DNA of 64,000 nt from DAISJI01 sp964559835 (GTDB taxonomy: Bacteria > Acidobacteriota > Terriglobia > Terriglobales > Acidobacteriaceae). A program made the translations under genes and the position numbers. Location of the stretch: assembly GCA_964559835.1 (NCBI GenBank), contig CAZLJE010000001.1:62001-126000 (forward strand), written 5' to 3'. Under the pieces are notes generated by a model that saw only the letters and a list, made by a program, of their open reading frames with translations, was not told where the DNA came from and made no database searches. Positions 1 to 12,800 of this stretch are shown in pieces; positions within the stretch are counted from its first letter, which is position 1; each line of letters begins with the position of its first letter.

Positions 1-113
1 AAATAATTTCCCAAAACGGATTCCTTGGGGCGCACCCGTAGCTCTTTCCTGTAACACTTCCGCTTCAAAAAGCATTTCATGGGTGAAGCATTCGAAAGGA
101 TGCGGAGGCACTC

Positions 114-560
114 ATGATCGAAGCGAAGGTAACACTTACTCAGCCCAGCAAGAACGGACGCCAATTCGTCGCGCGTACCGGCGGCGGACACTATTTCCTG
201 ATGGATGACAAAGACGGTGCCAGCGGTCCGAAGCCGATCGAGTTGGTCGCTGCGGCGCTTGCGGGTTGCACGGCATTCGATGTCATTACGATCCTGCGCA
301 AGAAACGGCAGCAGGTGACCGCGTACCAGGTATTCGTCGAAGCGGACCAGGCGCAGGAAGCTCCGATGGTGTTCACCGAAGTGCGCATCCGGCACGTCAT
401 CAGCGGCTATGACGTTGACGCGGCAGCGGTGGAAGACGCGATTCGCCTATCCGAGGAGAAGTACTGCTCGGTCGGCAACATGGTGAACAAGACGGCGAAG
501 TTCACGACCACCTACGAACTCGTAGGCGTGTGCACGCCCGAACTGGCCGGAGTGCGGTAG
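114..560 (+). CDS. OsmC/Ohr-family peroxidase-like protein
   Basis: A 148-residue protein of the OsmC family, whose members reduce organic hydroperoxides or act on thiol and persulfide compounds in the cytoplasm. The two family cysteines are visible at about residue 52 (ALAGCTAFD) and residue 118 (EKYCSVGNM), at the spacing expected for the redox pair. Length is normal for the family. The ATG follows a clear GGAGG ribosome binding site 6 bases upstream. It is the first gene of a five-gene run with a TolC, an HlyD adaptor, an RND pump and a DUF2892 protein; only 4 bases separate it from the next gene. The linkage suggests the pump handles a peroxide, sulfur or electrophile-related substrate, which is inference. 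The exact substrate cannot be read from sequence. Confidence 0.9.
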   Translation: MIEAKVTLTQPSKNGRQFVARTGGGHYFLMDDKDGASGPKPIELVAAALAGCTAFDVITILRKKRQQVTAYQVFVEADQAQEAPMVFTEVRIRHVISGYDVDAAAVEDAIRLSEEKYCSVGNMVNKTAKFTTTYELVGVCTPELAGVR

Positions 561-564
561 GGCC

Positions 565-1920
565 ATGCGTCGAATGATTGCAGCCGTGGTGCTGTTGGTG
601 ACGGCAGCGTCCGCGCAAGCCCAAACCCCAGCGCCGATCATCCTCAAGCAGGCGGTAGAGATCGCGCTGGAGAAAAACCCAGTGCGCAAGGCGGCGATGG
701 CTGATACGCGTGCCGCCGCGGCTGGGGTAAAGGAGGCGCAATCCGCCCTGTTCCCAAGGATTGTGTTCTCGGAAACGGCGACGCGAGGCAACGACCCCGT
801 CTATACATTTGGCACGCGTTTGCGCCAGCAGCGGTTTACCGCCGCAGACTTCGCACTCAACCGGCTGAACACGCCCACTCCGATCGGCAACTTCAGCACG
901 CGCTTCGCAGGTCAGTGGAACGTCTTCGACTCGTTCGCCAAATACAAGAACATCGGGCGCGCTCGCGACATGCAGAGCGCAGCATCGCGGCAACTGGAAC
1001 GGACTGATCAAGAACTGTTGTTCCAGGTAGTCGAGGCCTATTACGGAGTTCTGCTGGCGATCCGGGAAGAGGAAGTCACGCAGCAAGCCGCGAAGACCGC
1101 CGACGCACTCCTCGCACGCAGCAAGGCCCGATACGAAAGCGGATTGTCGGTGCAGTCCGACTTCCTGAGCGCACAGGTGAATGCCGCGAGCCGGCAGCAG
1201 CAGCTGATCCAGGCACGGAACGCGATCGCGGTGGCACGGGCGCAGTTGAGCAATGCGTTGGGTGTCACGGCGAACTCTGAGTGGCAGCCTGCGGAAGTGC
1301 TGTCGGACAAGCAGCTTCCGGTGGTGTCACTGGCCGAGTTGGAGCAACGCGCGCTGACGGACCGTCCCGACCTGAAGAGAATCGCCGCTGAGCAGGCCGC
1401 GCAGGAAAAAAGCGTTTCGGCAGCGAAGGCGGCGTTCGGGCCCAAGCTCAACGTTTTTGCCGGGTGGGAGGCCGATAATCCGACGCCCCTTGCTGGTGGC
1501 GGCGGAAACAACTGGACCGGGGGCGTCGAGTTGAGTTTCGACTTGTTCTCCGGCGGGCAGAAGTCGGCACAGTTGTCGCGCGAAAACGCAGTGCGCGAGC
1601 GAGTCAACGCGTTTCGTGAGGTTGCTGAGAACGGCGTCAGGCTCGAAGTGCGGCGGGCGTTCTACGACGCGGATTCCTCCCGCCAACAAGTCCAAGTAGC
1701 ACAGGCCGCGATAGACCAGGCGCGAGAGAGCCTGCGGATAAACCAGAACCGTTACGAGTCGGGCCTCGCGAACATCACCGATCTGCTGCGCGCCGAGGAG
1801 GAGAGCCGTCGCGTGCAGACAGACTATTGGGGTGCGGTGTATCGCTACCGCACCAGCTACGCTCGGCTCCAGTTGGCGATCGGCGCTCTCAACGCAAGTT
1901 CTCCAGTGGTGACGCAATGA
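565..1920 (+). CDS. TolC-family outer-membrane efflux channel
   Basis: A 451-residue outer-membrane factor for a tripartite efflux pump. Residues 1-20 form a signal peptide ending AQAQ. The body has the two long helical outer-membrane-efflux repeats, with alanine/glutamine-rich coiled-coil segments near residues 130-215 and 330-440 and the LSNALG and NRYESGLANITDLL signatures typical of the family. It follows the OsmC gene by 4 bases and its stop overlaps the ATG of the adaptor gene (ATGA at 1917), so translation is likely coupled. It should dock on the RND pump encoded two genes downstream to span the outer membrane. Confidence 0.92.
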   Translation: MRRMIAAVVLLVTAASAQAQTPAPIILKQAVEIALEKNPVRKAAMADTRAAAAGVKEAQSALFPRIVFSETATRGNDPVYTFGTRLRQQRFTAADFALNRLNTPTPIGNFSTRFAGQWNVFDSFAKYKNIGRARDMQSAASRQLERTDQELLFQVVEAYYGVLLAIREEEVTQQAAKTADALLARSKARYESGLSVQSDFLSAQVNAASRQQQLIQARNAIAVARAQLSNALGVTANSEWQPAEVLSDKQLPVVSLAELEQRALTDRPDLKRIAAEQAAQEKSVSAAKAAFGPKLNVFAGWEADNPTPLAGGGGNNWTGGVELSFDLFSGGQKSAQLSRENAVRERVNAFREVAENGVRLEVRRAFYDADSSRQQVQVAQAAIDQARESLRINQNRYESGLANITDLLRAEEESRRVQTDYWGAVYRYRTSYARLQLAIGALNASSPVVTQ

Positions 1921-3019
1921 AGAACCCTATTCCGCTATTCATAACCGTGATCGTCGTCGTGGCCGTAATGGCCGGATGCTCTTCAGAGCCCAAGTCCGTG
2001 CAGGCGGCGCCCGAAGTAGTGTCCGGGCTACAGGTTGTCAGCGCAGAACTCGCTGTGATTCCAGACGTGGTGAAAGCTGTCGGAACGGTTCGCGCTGCAC
2101 AGACTACGCAGATTGCCGCGCAGGTCATGGGAAACATCGTTGCCCTGAACGTGCGCGAAGGCGACCGCGTCTCGCGCGGCCAGGTCCTGATCGTCATCGA
2201 CGACACCCAGGCTCGCGCAGCCGCGGAGCGGGCGCAGGCGGCCGTGCTGGCCGCGGAGAAGGATATTGTCGCCGCGCAGAGCGAAGCCACTCTCGCCGAA
2301 TCGACCTTCAAACGTTACGAAAACCTCTGGCAAAAGAACTCCGTCAGCGCCCAGGAATTCGACGAGATCAAGGCGCGTGCCCAGGCAGCGCAAGCACGTT
2401 TGGAACTGGCGAATGCAGGTCAACAGCAGGCCCGCGCCGCACTGGCTCAGGCAAACGCGCAACTCGGGTATTCGCGAGTGCGCGCTCCATTTGACGGCGT
2501 CATCACCGAAAAGAAGGCTGACCTCGGCACCGTAGCGGCACCGGGCATGCCTCTGCTCACCGTGGAAGACACGCGACGTTACCAACTGGAAGTCACAGTC
2601 GATGAGAGCCAGGCAGCAGCCGTGAAAATGGGAGCCGCGGTGCCAGTCGGACTTGATGCGACCGCACGACAAGTGACCGCGAAAGTCGCGCAGGTCGTTC
2701 CTGCCTCTGACCCGGGCAGCCACAGCTTTATCGTGAAGCTGGATCTGCCGTCGGCTCCCGATGTACGCTCTGGCCTGTTTGGACGCGCGCAGTTTCCGAA
2801 GGGGACGCGCGAGGCACTGCTGATTCCGTTGGCTGCTCTCGTCTCGCGTGGTCAATTGCAGAACGCGTATGTCGTGGGAATGGACGGGACCGCGTCATTG
2901 CGCTACATCACTATCGCGCCGGTGGACGACAAGCGCATCGAAGTGCTCTCGGGCTTGCAACCTGGCGAAAAAGTGGTGGTTGAGCCGGGATCTCGCGATC
3001 TCGCGGGCAAGGTGATCCG

Positions 3020-3023
<4 letters not shown>
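1917..3023 (+). CDS. RND efflux periplasmic adaptor (HlyD/MFP family lipoprotein)
   Basis: A membrane-fusion protein of 368 residues that bridges the TolC channel and the RND pump. The ATG at 1917 is preferred over upstream in-frame codons because it overlaps the tolC-like stop as ATGA and gives a lipoprotein signal: a hydrophobic stretch at residues 7-18 followed by the lipobox VMAGC with Cys21. Beyond it come the biotinyl-lipoyl-like half domains (VREGDRVSRGQVL, near residue 75, and FDGVITEKKADLGTVAAPG near 200), an alpha-hairpin rich in Ala/Gln between them, and beta-barrel and membrane-proximal domains to the end. Its last bases overlap the RND gene start at 3020. Membrane anchoring by lipid is common in this family. 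Confidence 0.93.
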
Positions 3024-6285
<3,262 letters not shown>

Positions 6286-6289
<4 letters not shown>

Positions 6290-6534
6290 CGATCGAACGT
6301 GCATTACGACTCATGGCCGGCTTCTTCGTTCTTCTGTCATTGGCACTGGGTTATTGGGTAAGTCCCTATTGGCTGCTATTCACCGCGTTCGTTGGCTTGA
6401 ACCTGCTGCAGTCGGGCTTCACGAACTGGTGCCCGGCAATGTGGCTTTTCAAAAAGCTGGGCCTGCGCTCGGGCAGCACGACTGCCGCATGTTGCTCGAC
6501 CAATGCGGCTAGAATGTCGTCGGCAACGGGATGA
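6286..6534 (+). CDS. DUF2892 (YgaP-type transmembrane domain) small protein
   Basis: An 82-residue inner-membrane protein matching the DUF2892 pattern: ERALRLMAGFFVL, a second hydrophobic segment, then FTNWCPAMWLFKKLGL with its conserved Cys in a C-P context. In other bacteria this domain is found alone or fused to rhodanese (YgaP) and tends to sit near sulfur-handling genes. It starts on the ATGA overlap with the RND gene, so it is the last member of the operon. The 20 residues after KKLGL are rich in Ser/Thr/Cys and look unlike the rest of the family. Function in the pump complex is unknown. Confidence 0.85.
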
Positions 6535-7066
6535 AGAAAACGATCGTACAGGTCGAGTTTCGACAAAGCACGCTTGAATTGCGCGAGGACAGGGGTGCCG
6601 GTAATCACACTGTTGCGTCGGTCTGACGAGCCGTTTCCGCAAGCCGCAATGAACTGCCGCGCTGACTATCCGGTCGGGTGGGTTGCCAATATTCGAAGTG
6701 CATTGATAACCATCCACTGAACTGCGCAACCGCTAGGCCCGTGATTCTCGCGGTCAAATTGGAAGCTACAATTGCGGCCCTCGTGAGATGTATCACTCGG
6801 TCAGCGCATCGTCGCAGCGCTATTGTCGCGAGGGTTCGATATGGGTTTGTTAAGCGTTCCCCAGAGTGTCCCAGTGCGTTTTTGGTAGCCATCCGTGCCC
6901 TAGATTTCAGTAACTTACAATCCCGCGTGTCCCTTTCACGCGGTAACGCGGGTTCGAATCCCGCCGGGGACGCCAAAGCACCACTTGTGAGTCGCCAGTG
7001 TTGCTGGGATCTGCGCGTCTGCGCCATGACGCTGCGTCACTATTTCGACAGCATCTCGCCGGGCGG
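6535..7066. other. intergenic stretch with one tRNA remnant
   Basis: About 530 bases between the efflux operon and the htrA-like gene, which read in opposite directions toward each other. Apart from the tRNA 3-prime remnant at 6931-6975 I see no gene; the open frames here lack family resemblance and sensible starts. Confidence 0.6.
6931..6975 (+). pseudogene. tRNA-Glu 3-prime half (remnant or attachment site)
   Basis: A perfect T-arm (stem GCGGG at 6948-6952 with CCCGC at 6960-6964, loop TTCGAAT) is followed by a 7-base acceptor strand CGGGGAC, a discriminator G and an encoded CCA (6973-6975). Upstream, CTTTCAC reads as an anticodon loop with anticodon TTC (Glu), and TAAC is a normal variable loop, although one base of the anticodon stem seems missing. 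The 5-prime half, which should begin GTCCCCG, is absent from the preceding 150 bases. This is the form left when an integrase target is duplicated, but no integrase lies nearby. Confidence 0.65.
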
Positions 7067-8623
7067 CTAATCACCCCAGTCGAAGGCAATGTACTGCAGC
7101 TTTCCGTCCCGTTCGATCTGCAGCGCGACTGCTTGGGCACGCTTTAGCTCGTGAAGCATTGACCTGAGTTGTTCGACAGACTCGACCGGCTTGTGGTTTA
7201 GCGCATGCAGAACGTCGCCGGCGCGCAAACTCGACGTGTAGGTATTCGGCGCCGGTGACTGCGCCACTACGACGACGCCGGAAGCGATCTTGGTATCGTG
7301 GGGGAGGACCTGGCGAACATCCGCATCCAGATCGCGGACGAATACGCCGAGGCGGCCGATCAGATTCGCGGGATCGATCAGGTCTGCCAGGTCGTCTGGT
7401 TTATCGTCGTCCTGGACGGCGGGAACGACCAACGCCAGCCTTTTCGGGCCGCGCAGCACATCCAATGACACGGTCTTGTCGGGCGAGTGCAGGTAGAGCG
7501 CCGTCATGAAGTCGGGAAGCCCGGTGATGGGCCGGCCGTCCATGGAGAGGACGACGTCGCCGACGTGCAGTCCGCCTGCTGCTGCCGGCCCTTCCGGCGT
7601 GACATCAGAAATGATGACACCGGACTCCTCCGACAGGCCCAGGCCTTCGGCGAGCGTCGGCGTGATCTCCTGGGCGCTGGCCTGGATCTCGGTGCGGCGA
7701 ACGTGGCCGTATTTGCGCAGGCTTTCGTAGACGAACTGGACCGTGCGTGCCGGGATGGCAAAGCCCAAACCCTCGTTTCCGCCGCTCTCGCTGAGCATCA
7801 TGGTATTCAAGCCGATCACGTAGCCGTCGACGTCGATCAGCGGCCCCCCGCTATTTCCGGGATTGATAGGCGCATCCGTCTGTATGTAAACGGCCGGCTT
7901 GTCGTTATCGGGCTGGCGGGCCACTGAGCTGACAATGCCCATTGTGACGGTACCCTGCAAACCTTCAGGGCTGCCCACAGCTACGACCAACTCGCCCGCG
8001 TATACGGGATGAGTTGCCGCCAGTTTCAGTACAGGCAAGTTGTGCGCGTCGACCTTGAGGACTGCAAGATCGATGCTCTTATCCGCGCCAACCAGCTTGG
8101 CTTCAAGGATTCGCGTTTTGGCGTCGCCTGGAGTACCGCTGGGCTTGGGGCACAGAGCAACACGAATGCGTTGTGCCCCGTCGACGACATGTTGATTGGT
8201 GACGATGTAGCCGTCGGGATCAACGATAATGCCGGAACCGATGTCATGCTGACGCGCGAATAAAGCCACATCGCCCGGTTTGCTGCCATGCTCAGCTACC
8301 GGCCCGTATGAGGTAACCATGATCTGAACGACGGCGGGTGTCACATCCTTCGTCAGGGCGACCAGAGAGCTATTGAACGCGCGGAGGAGTTCGAAGGGAT
8401 GCGAATCGACGACCTTCGCATCCTTGCCGGGCGTTCCGGCCTTGTCATTCATCGATTGTCCGAATGCGCCGGTCGGAACACTGACCAGCAAAAGCGTCAG
8501 CCCGACGACACAAAGGTAGTGGCTGAGAGCATCCGCAGCCCTGGACGTGCCTGAGGCTCGTGACTGCGGGAAAACCGTGTTGTTTCTGACGATTGTGCGT
8601 CCGTTCTGTGTGTAACCATCCAT
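7067..8623 (-). CDS. HtrA/DegP-like S1C serine protease with two PDZ domains
   Basis: A 518-residue envelope protease. A signal anchor at about residues 36-54 places it in the periplasm. The trypsin-like domain carries the full triad: His145 (TNQHVVDG), Asp185 (SIDLAVLKV) and Ser258 (NPGNSGGPL). Two PDZ-like regions follow, near residues 305-395 (ESGVIISDVTPEGPAAAGGL) and 415-510 (ASGVVVVAQSPAP, LRAGDVLHALN). The second PDZ is more diverged. Such proteins degrade or hold misfolded envelope proteins. The gene stands alone, converging on the efflux operon, with a roughly 370-base gap upstream. The start gives an unusually long, polar N-terminus of about 35 residues; a downstream start is possible. 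Confidence 0.9.
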   Translation of the reverse strand: MDGYTQNGRTIVRNNTVFPQSRASGTSRAADALSHYLCVVGLTLLLVSVPTGAFGQSMNDKAGTPGKDAKVVDSHPFELLRAFNSSLVALTKDVTPAVVQIMVTSYGPVAEHGSKPGDVALFARQHDIGSGIIVDPDGYIVTNQHVVDGAQRIRVALCPKPSGTPGDAKTRILEAKLVGADKSIDLAVLKVDAHNLPVLKLAATHPVYAGELVVAVGSPEGLQGTVTMGIVSSVARQPDNDKPAVYIQTDAPINPGNSGGPLIDVDGYVIGLNTMMLSESGGNEGLGFAIPARTVQFVYESLRKYGHVRRTEIQASAQEITPTLAEGLGLSEESGVIISDVTPEGPAAAGGLHVGDVVLSMDGRPITGLPDFMTALYLHSPDKTVSLDVLRGPKRLALVVPAVQDDDKPDDLADLIDPANLIGRLGVFVRDLDADVRQVLPHDTKIASGVVVVAQSPAPNTYTSSLRAGDVLHALNHKPVESVEQLRSMLHELKRAQAVALQIERDGKLQYIAFDWGD

Positions 8624-8806
8624 GCTGTTTCTGCCTGGCTTTGCCCCAGGGGGACGCGGGCCAGATTAGCGGTCAAAATCTCCTGCATAATCTCAAAGCA
8701 ATGCGGTTGCCAAAGCGATGGAGTGGACTTGCCCTGAGCCGGATCCCTCGGGAAGGTAATCCCACCGCGAAAACAAGGTTTACGGGGTGACGAAGTTGTG
8801 GTCTCC

Positions 8807-8842
8807 TGTTCCGACTGTTCCGACTGTTCCGACTGTTCCGAC
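8807..8842. repeat. four tandem copies of TGTTCCGAC
   Basis: A perfect 9-bp tandem array with exactly four units, in the roughly 370-base gap between the divergent protease and phosphatase genes (8624-8994). Nine bases keep reading frame, but no convincing gene covers it. I see nothing else in this gap. Confidence 0.9.
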
Positions 8843-8994
8843 GTTTCGTAAAGTGTGGTGGGATTAGCAGCGGGTTGTTACAATCTCGCAATCTCAGCAC
8901 ACGCAGAGCGAGCTACGGCGGGTTTGGGATGGAAGCATCCCACGCCGGCAAAACCGGTCAAGGTGGGCCACCCGAGTCTACGCAAGGTGCGTAC

Positions 8995-9759
8995 ATGGAA
9001 ATCTTAGTCGCTGCCAAGACGGATGTCGGGCGCGTCCGCAAGAAGAACGAGGACCGGTGCGGGTACGACGAACGCGCGGGCATTTACGTCGTGTGCGACG
9101 GCATGGGTGGACAAGCCGCCGGGGAAGTCGCAGCCGAGCTGGCGGTGAAGACTATCCTGGAGTATTACGCGAACGGGCAGAGGAGGGGAAACCTCGAAGA
9201 AGACCTGCGCGAGGCGATCACCCTGGCCAACACGGCGATCCGGCAACTCGCCGACTCCGAGCCGATGTACCACAAGATGGGATCGACGGTGGTCGCCATA
9301 GCCGTGCAGGGCGATACGGCGGGAGTGGCGAATGTCGGGGACGCGCGCGGCTATCTGTTGCGCAGCGGCGAGGTGAAGCAGATCACGATCGACCATTCGT
9401 TGGTCGCTGAGCAGGTGCGGCGCGGGATGCTGAAGCCGGAAGAGGCCGAAACGGCGCCGTGGAAGAACGTAGTCACGCGAGCGCTGGGCGGTGCGGATGA
9501 CGTCGAACCCGACGTAGTCTCGGTCGAACTGAAGCCATACGACCGGTTCATTGTCGCGACCGACGGCGTCACCAAGTTCGTGCCCGACGCCAAGCTGAAG
9601 GAGATCGTTGCCGGAACGTACGACCTTCAGACAGCATGCCAGAACCTTGTGCAAGCGGCGCTGGACAATGGCAGCGACGATAACGCAACCGCAATGCTGA
9701 TCTCATCGACCGCGGCGCCTGCGAAGACGAAAGCGCAGGCGGCGGTGATACTGAAGTAA
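8995..9759 (+). CDS. PP2C-family serine/threonine protein phosphatase
   Basis: A 254-residue soluble PPM/PP2C phosphatase, about the standard size for the bacterial PrpC/Stp group, which reverses Ser/Thr phosphorylation by Hanks-type kinases. Metal-binding motifs are present in order: VGRVRKKNEDR, VCDGMGGQAAGE, VANVGDARGYLL, IVATDGVTKFV and GSDDNATAMLI. The start at 8995 puts the catalytic fold at residue 1, as in relatives, and is preceded by AAGGTG; an in-frame ATG at 8929 would add about 22 residues without family support. No kinase gene is adjacent in the window. Two to three Mn or Mg ions at the Asp residues are expected from the family. Confidence 0.9.
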   Translation: MEILVAAKTDVGRVRKKNEDRCGYDERAGIYVVCDGMGGQAAGEVAAELAVKTILEYYANGQRRGNLEEDLREAITLANTAIRQLADSEPMYHKMGSTVVAIAVQGDTAGVANVGDARGYLLRSGEVKQITIDHSLVAEQVRRGMLKPEEAETAPWKNVVTRALGGADDVEPDVVSVELKPYDRFIVATDGVTKFVPDAKLKEIVAGTYDLQTACQNLVQAALDNGSDDNATAMLISSTAAPAKTKAQAAVILK

Positions 9760-9833
9760 GTCCCACCACAAGATTCACCACCCTTCGGCTCCGCTCAGGG
9801 CAGGCTACGGAACACGAAGGTGTGACGCTGCGT

Positions 9834-9856
9834 GGCAGGCGAGACGCCCGCGTTAC
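9834..9856. repeat. REP-like element (GGCGAGACGCCCGCGTTAC family), copy 1
   Basis: A copy of a dispersed intergenic element, preceded at 9781-9807 by CTTCGGCTCCGCTCAGGGCA. The TTA inside its GTTAC end is, on the minus strand, the stop codon of the neighbouring VPS10-like gene. Other copies lie near 14661, 16797, 27496 and 44920. Confidence 0.8.
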
Positions 9857-12800
9857 TGGCGTCCCTCCGCCGACAGCTCCGGCAGATTGTTCTGCTTCAA
9901 CACTGTGTTGACTTGCGCAATGTCAGTGTTCTTGAGGCCGTCCCACTTCGCTGACGCAGCGGCAAATGTCTGTTGAGCTTCGGCGAGGGCGTTCAGGGCG
10001 TTGTCCGTCGGAGCGGCATCGCCCGCGTTCACAGACTGCGCCACGCGCTGCAACTCGCCGCTGACGAAAAGGAACGACGTGTGTTCCGTCACGACTGGCG
10101 GGAACCCTTCGGAATCGATGATCGGTTGCGCGCCGGCAATGGCGTCGATCTTGGCCGTGAGTCCGCGCAGGCTGGCTTTTGCGTTTTCCGGCGCTTGCGA
10201 CATCAGCTTACCGATCCCGCCCCGCAGTGCCGTAGCTTGTCCGAGACGCTGCTGCACTTGCGCCTGCAATGCCGCCACCTGACGCGCAGTATCGAGCTGC
10301 TTCTGCAGGTCGGATTGGCTGACGTGGACACGCGTGTCCATCTTCACCGTTAACGGCTGCGTATAGCTCTGGCTATTGACGGTCAGCTTGACCGTGTACT
10401 CCCCGGGGAGAGCCCAAGGTCCGCCACCACCGCCGAAGAATCCACCGCCTCCACCACCGCCGGGGCCACGACCGCGTCCGCCCGCCGGTGCGGGATAGTG
10501 AAGATCCCACACCCAGCGATGCATTCCCGCAGAAGACGCGAGCACGGCGGTCGGCTTCACCCAGTACGCAGGGATGTTCAGACGCGAGGTGTCGACGGGG
10601 CGCGATTCGTCGGTACTGGAATAGCGGCGGACGAGAGCGCCGGAGGAATCGAGGACCTCGAGCGTGACCGGACCCTGAGCAGCAGACTGAAGGTAGTAGT
10701 CGATGAGCGCACCGTCGGGCGGGTTGGCGGTAAAGGCAACGTCGAACGGAAGTGGCGTGCCGTTGGCGCTACCGGGACGCATGCGGACGGCAACGTCGGG
10801 CTTAAAGAGATGGGCGGGCTCGGACACTGTCTTCGCGTCGACCTGGCGGAGCGCGGCAATGCCGTCGAGCACCCAGATGGAGCGGCCGTGGGTGCCGACG
10901 ATCAAGTCAGCACCGTGGAACGCGAAGTCGCGCACGGAGCTTGCGGGCAAGTTGAGTTGCAAAGACTGCCAGTGATCGCCGTCGTCAAACGAGACATAGA
11001 CGCCGGTCTCGGTCCCAGCGAAGAGCAGGCCTTTACGGGCGGGATCTTCGTGGACGGTGTTCACCCACCAGTCGCTCGGGAGGCCGTTGGTGATGACCTG
11101 CCAGCTCTTGCCGCCATCGCGGGTGCGGTAGATGTACGGCTTCTTGTCGTCCAGGCGATGGCGATCGACGGCAGCGAAGACCGTGTTCGCGTCGAAGTGC
11201 GAGGCGTCGAGAACGCCGACCTTGCTCCAGGGTGTCAGCTGCGAAGGCGTGACGTCGTGCCAAGACTTGCCGCCGTCGTGCGTGACCTGGATGAGCCCAT
11301 CGTCGGTGCCGATCCAGATATCGTCCTTTTTCAGCGGTGAGGGCGCGATGGCGTAAACCACTCCGCGACGTGGGCCGCTGACGCCGTGCGTTGCCGTGAC
11401 CGGATCAAGGTTCGGAGTGGCACCGGGGTCCTGGCGCGTCAGGTCGGGACTGATCATCGCCCAGCTCTGGCCGGCGTCGCTGGTCTTGAAGACATATTGC
11501 GAGCCGAAGTAGAGGTCGTGAGGATCGGCGGCGGAGAAGGCGAGCGGGAGCGTCCAGGTGCGGCGGAATGGACCGAACTGCGCATAGCCGAGTTCGGGAT
11601 CGACGTTACGGCTGAGGTTGGTAGCGGCGTCGCAGCGCGAGACCGTGCCGCCGAAGATCACGCCCGTGTTGAGCGGATCGGAGACAATGTCGCCGCTCTC
11701 GCCGCCGGCACACACACCCACCCAGTCCCGGAACGAGATGCTGCCGTAATTGCTGCGGCTGGCGACACCGACGGCGCCGCTGTCCTGCTGCGCGCCGTAA
11801 ACCCAGTAGGGAACGCGATTGTCGGCGGTGACGTGATAGAGCTGCGCGGTCGGCTGGTTGTACCAGGAGCTCCAGGTCTTAGCGCCGTCGACGGAAACGA
11901 CCGTCCCCTGATCGCTGGCGAGGACCATGCGGTTGGGATCGTCGGGATAGATCCAGAGCTGGTGATAGTCGTCGCCGCCGGGTGCGCCCTTGATGGCGTC
12001 AAAAGTCTTGCCGCCGTTGGTGGAGCGATAGGTCGAAGTGTTCATCACGTAGAGCACGTCGGCATTTTTCGGATCAGCAGTGACGCCGCCGAAGTACCAA
12101 CCGCGTCCCCAGATGCGCGAATCGCTGGACGCAAGCGTGAAAGTGGCGCCCGCGTCGTCGGAGCGATAGACTCCGCCGTTCTTGGCGTCAACCAGCGCAT
12201 AGACGCGGTTCGGGTCAGACGGAGAAACCGCAACGCCGATGCGGCCGACGCGCTCGGAAGGAAGGCCCTTCGTCAACTGCTGCCAGTGGTCGCCGCCGTC
12301 GGTGGACTTGAACAGGCCGCTGCCCGGGCCGTTCGAGGGCGGATAGACATTCCACGGCGTGCGGCGCGTGCGCCAGAGCGCGGCGTAGATGATGCGGCTG
12401 TCGTGTGGATCGAAGGCGAGGTCGATAGCGCCGGTGTTCTCGTCCTTGTAGAGGACCTTTTGCCAGGTGCGGCCGCCGTCGTTGGAGCGGAAGACGCCAC
12501 GCTCGGCATTGGGGCCGTAAGGATGTCCGAGCGCAGCCACGAAGACGCGGTTGGGATCGCGCGGATCGACGATCACACGGCCGATCGCCTGGGAATCGGA
12601 CAGGCCGATGGCGGACCATGTCTTACCGCCGTCGGTCGATTTGTACATGCCATTGCCTTCGGAGATGTCGGAGCGCATGTCGGCCTCGCCGGAGCCGACG
12701 TAAATCACGTTGGGATCGGACGGGGCCACCGCGACCGCGCCGATGGAGCCGACCTTGACCGAGTCAAAGATCGGAGTCCATGTGCGCCCGGCATTCGTCG

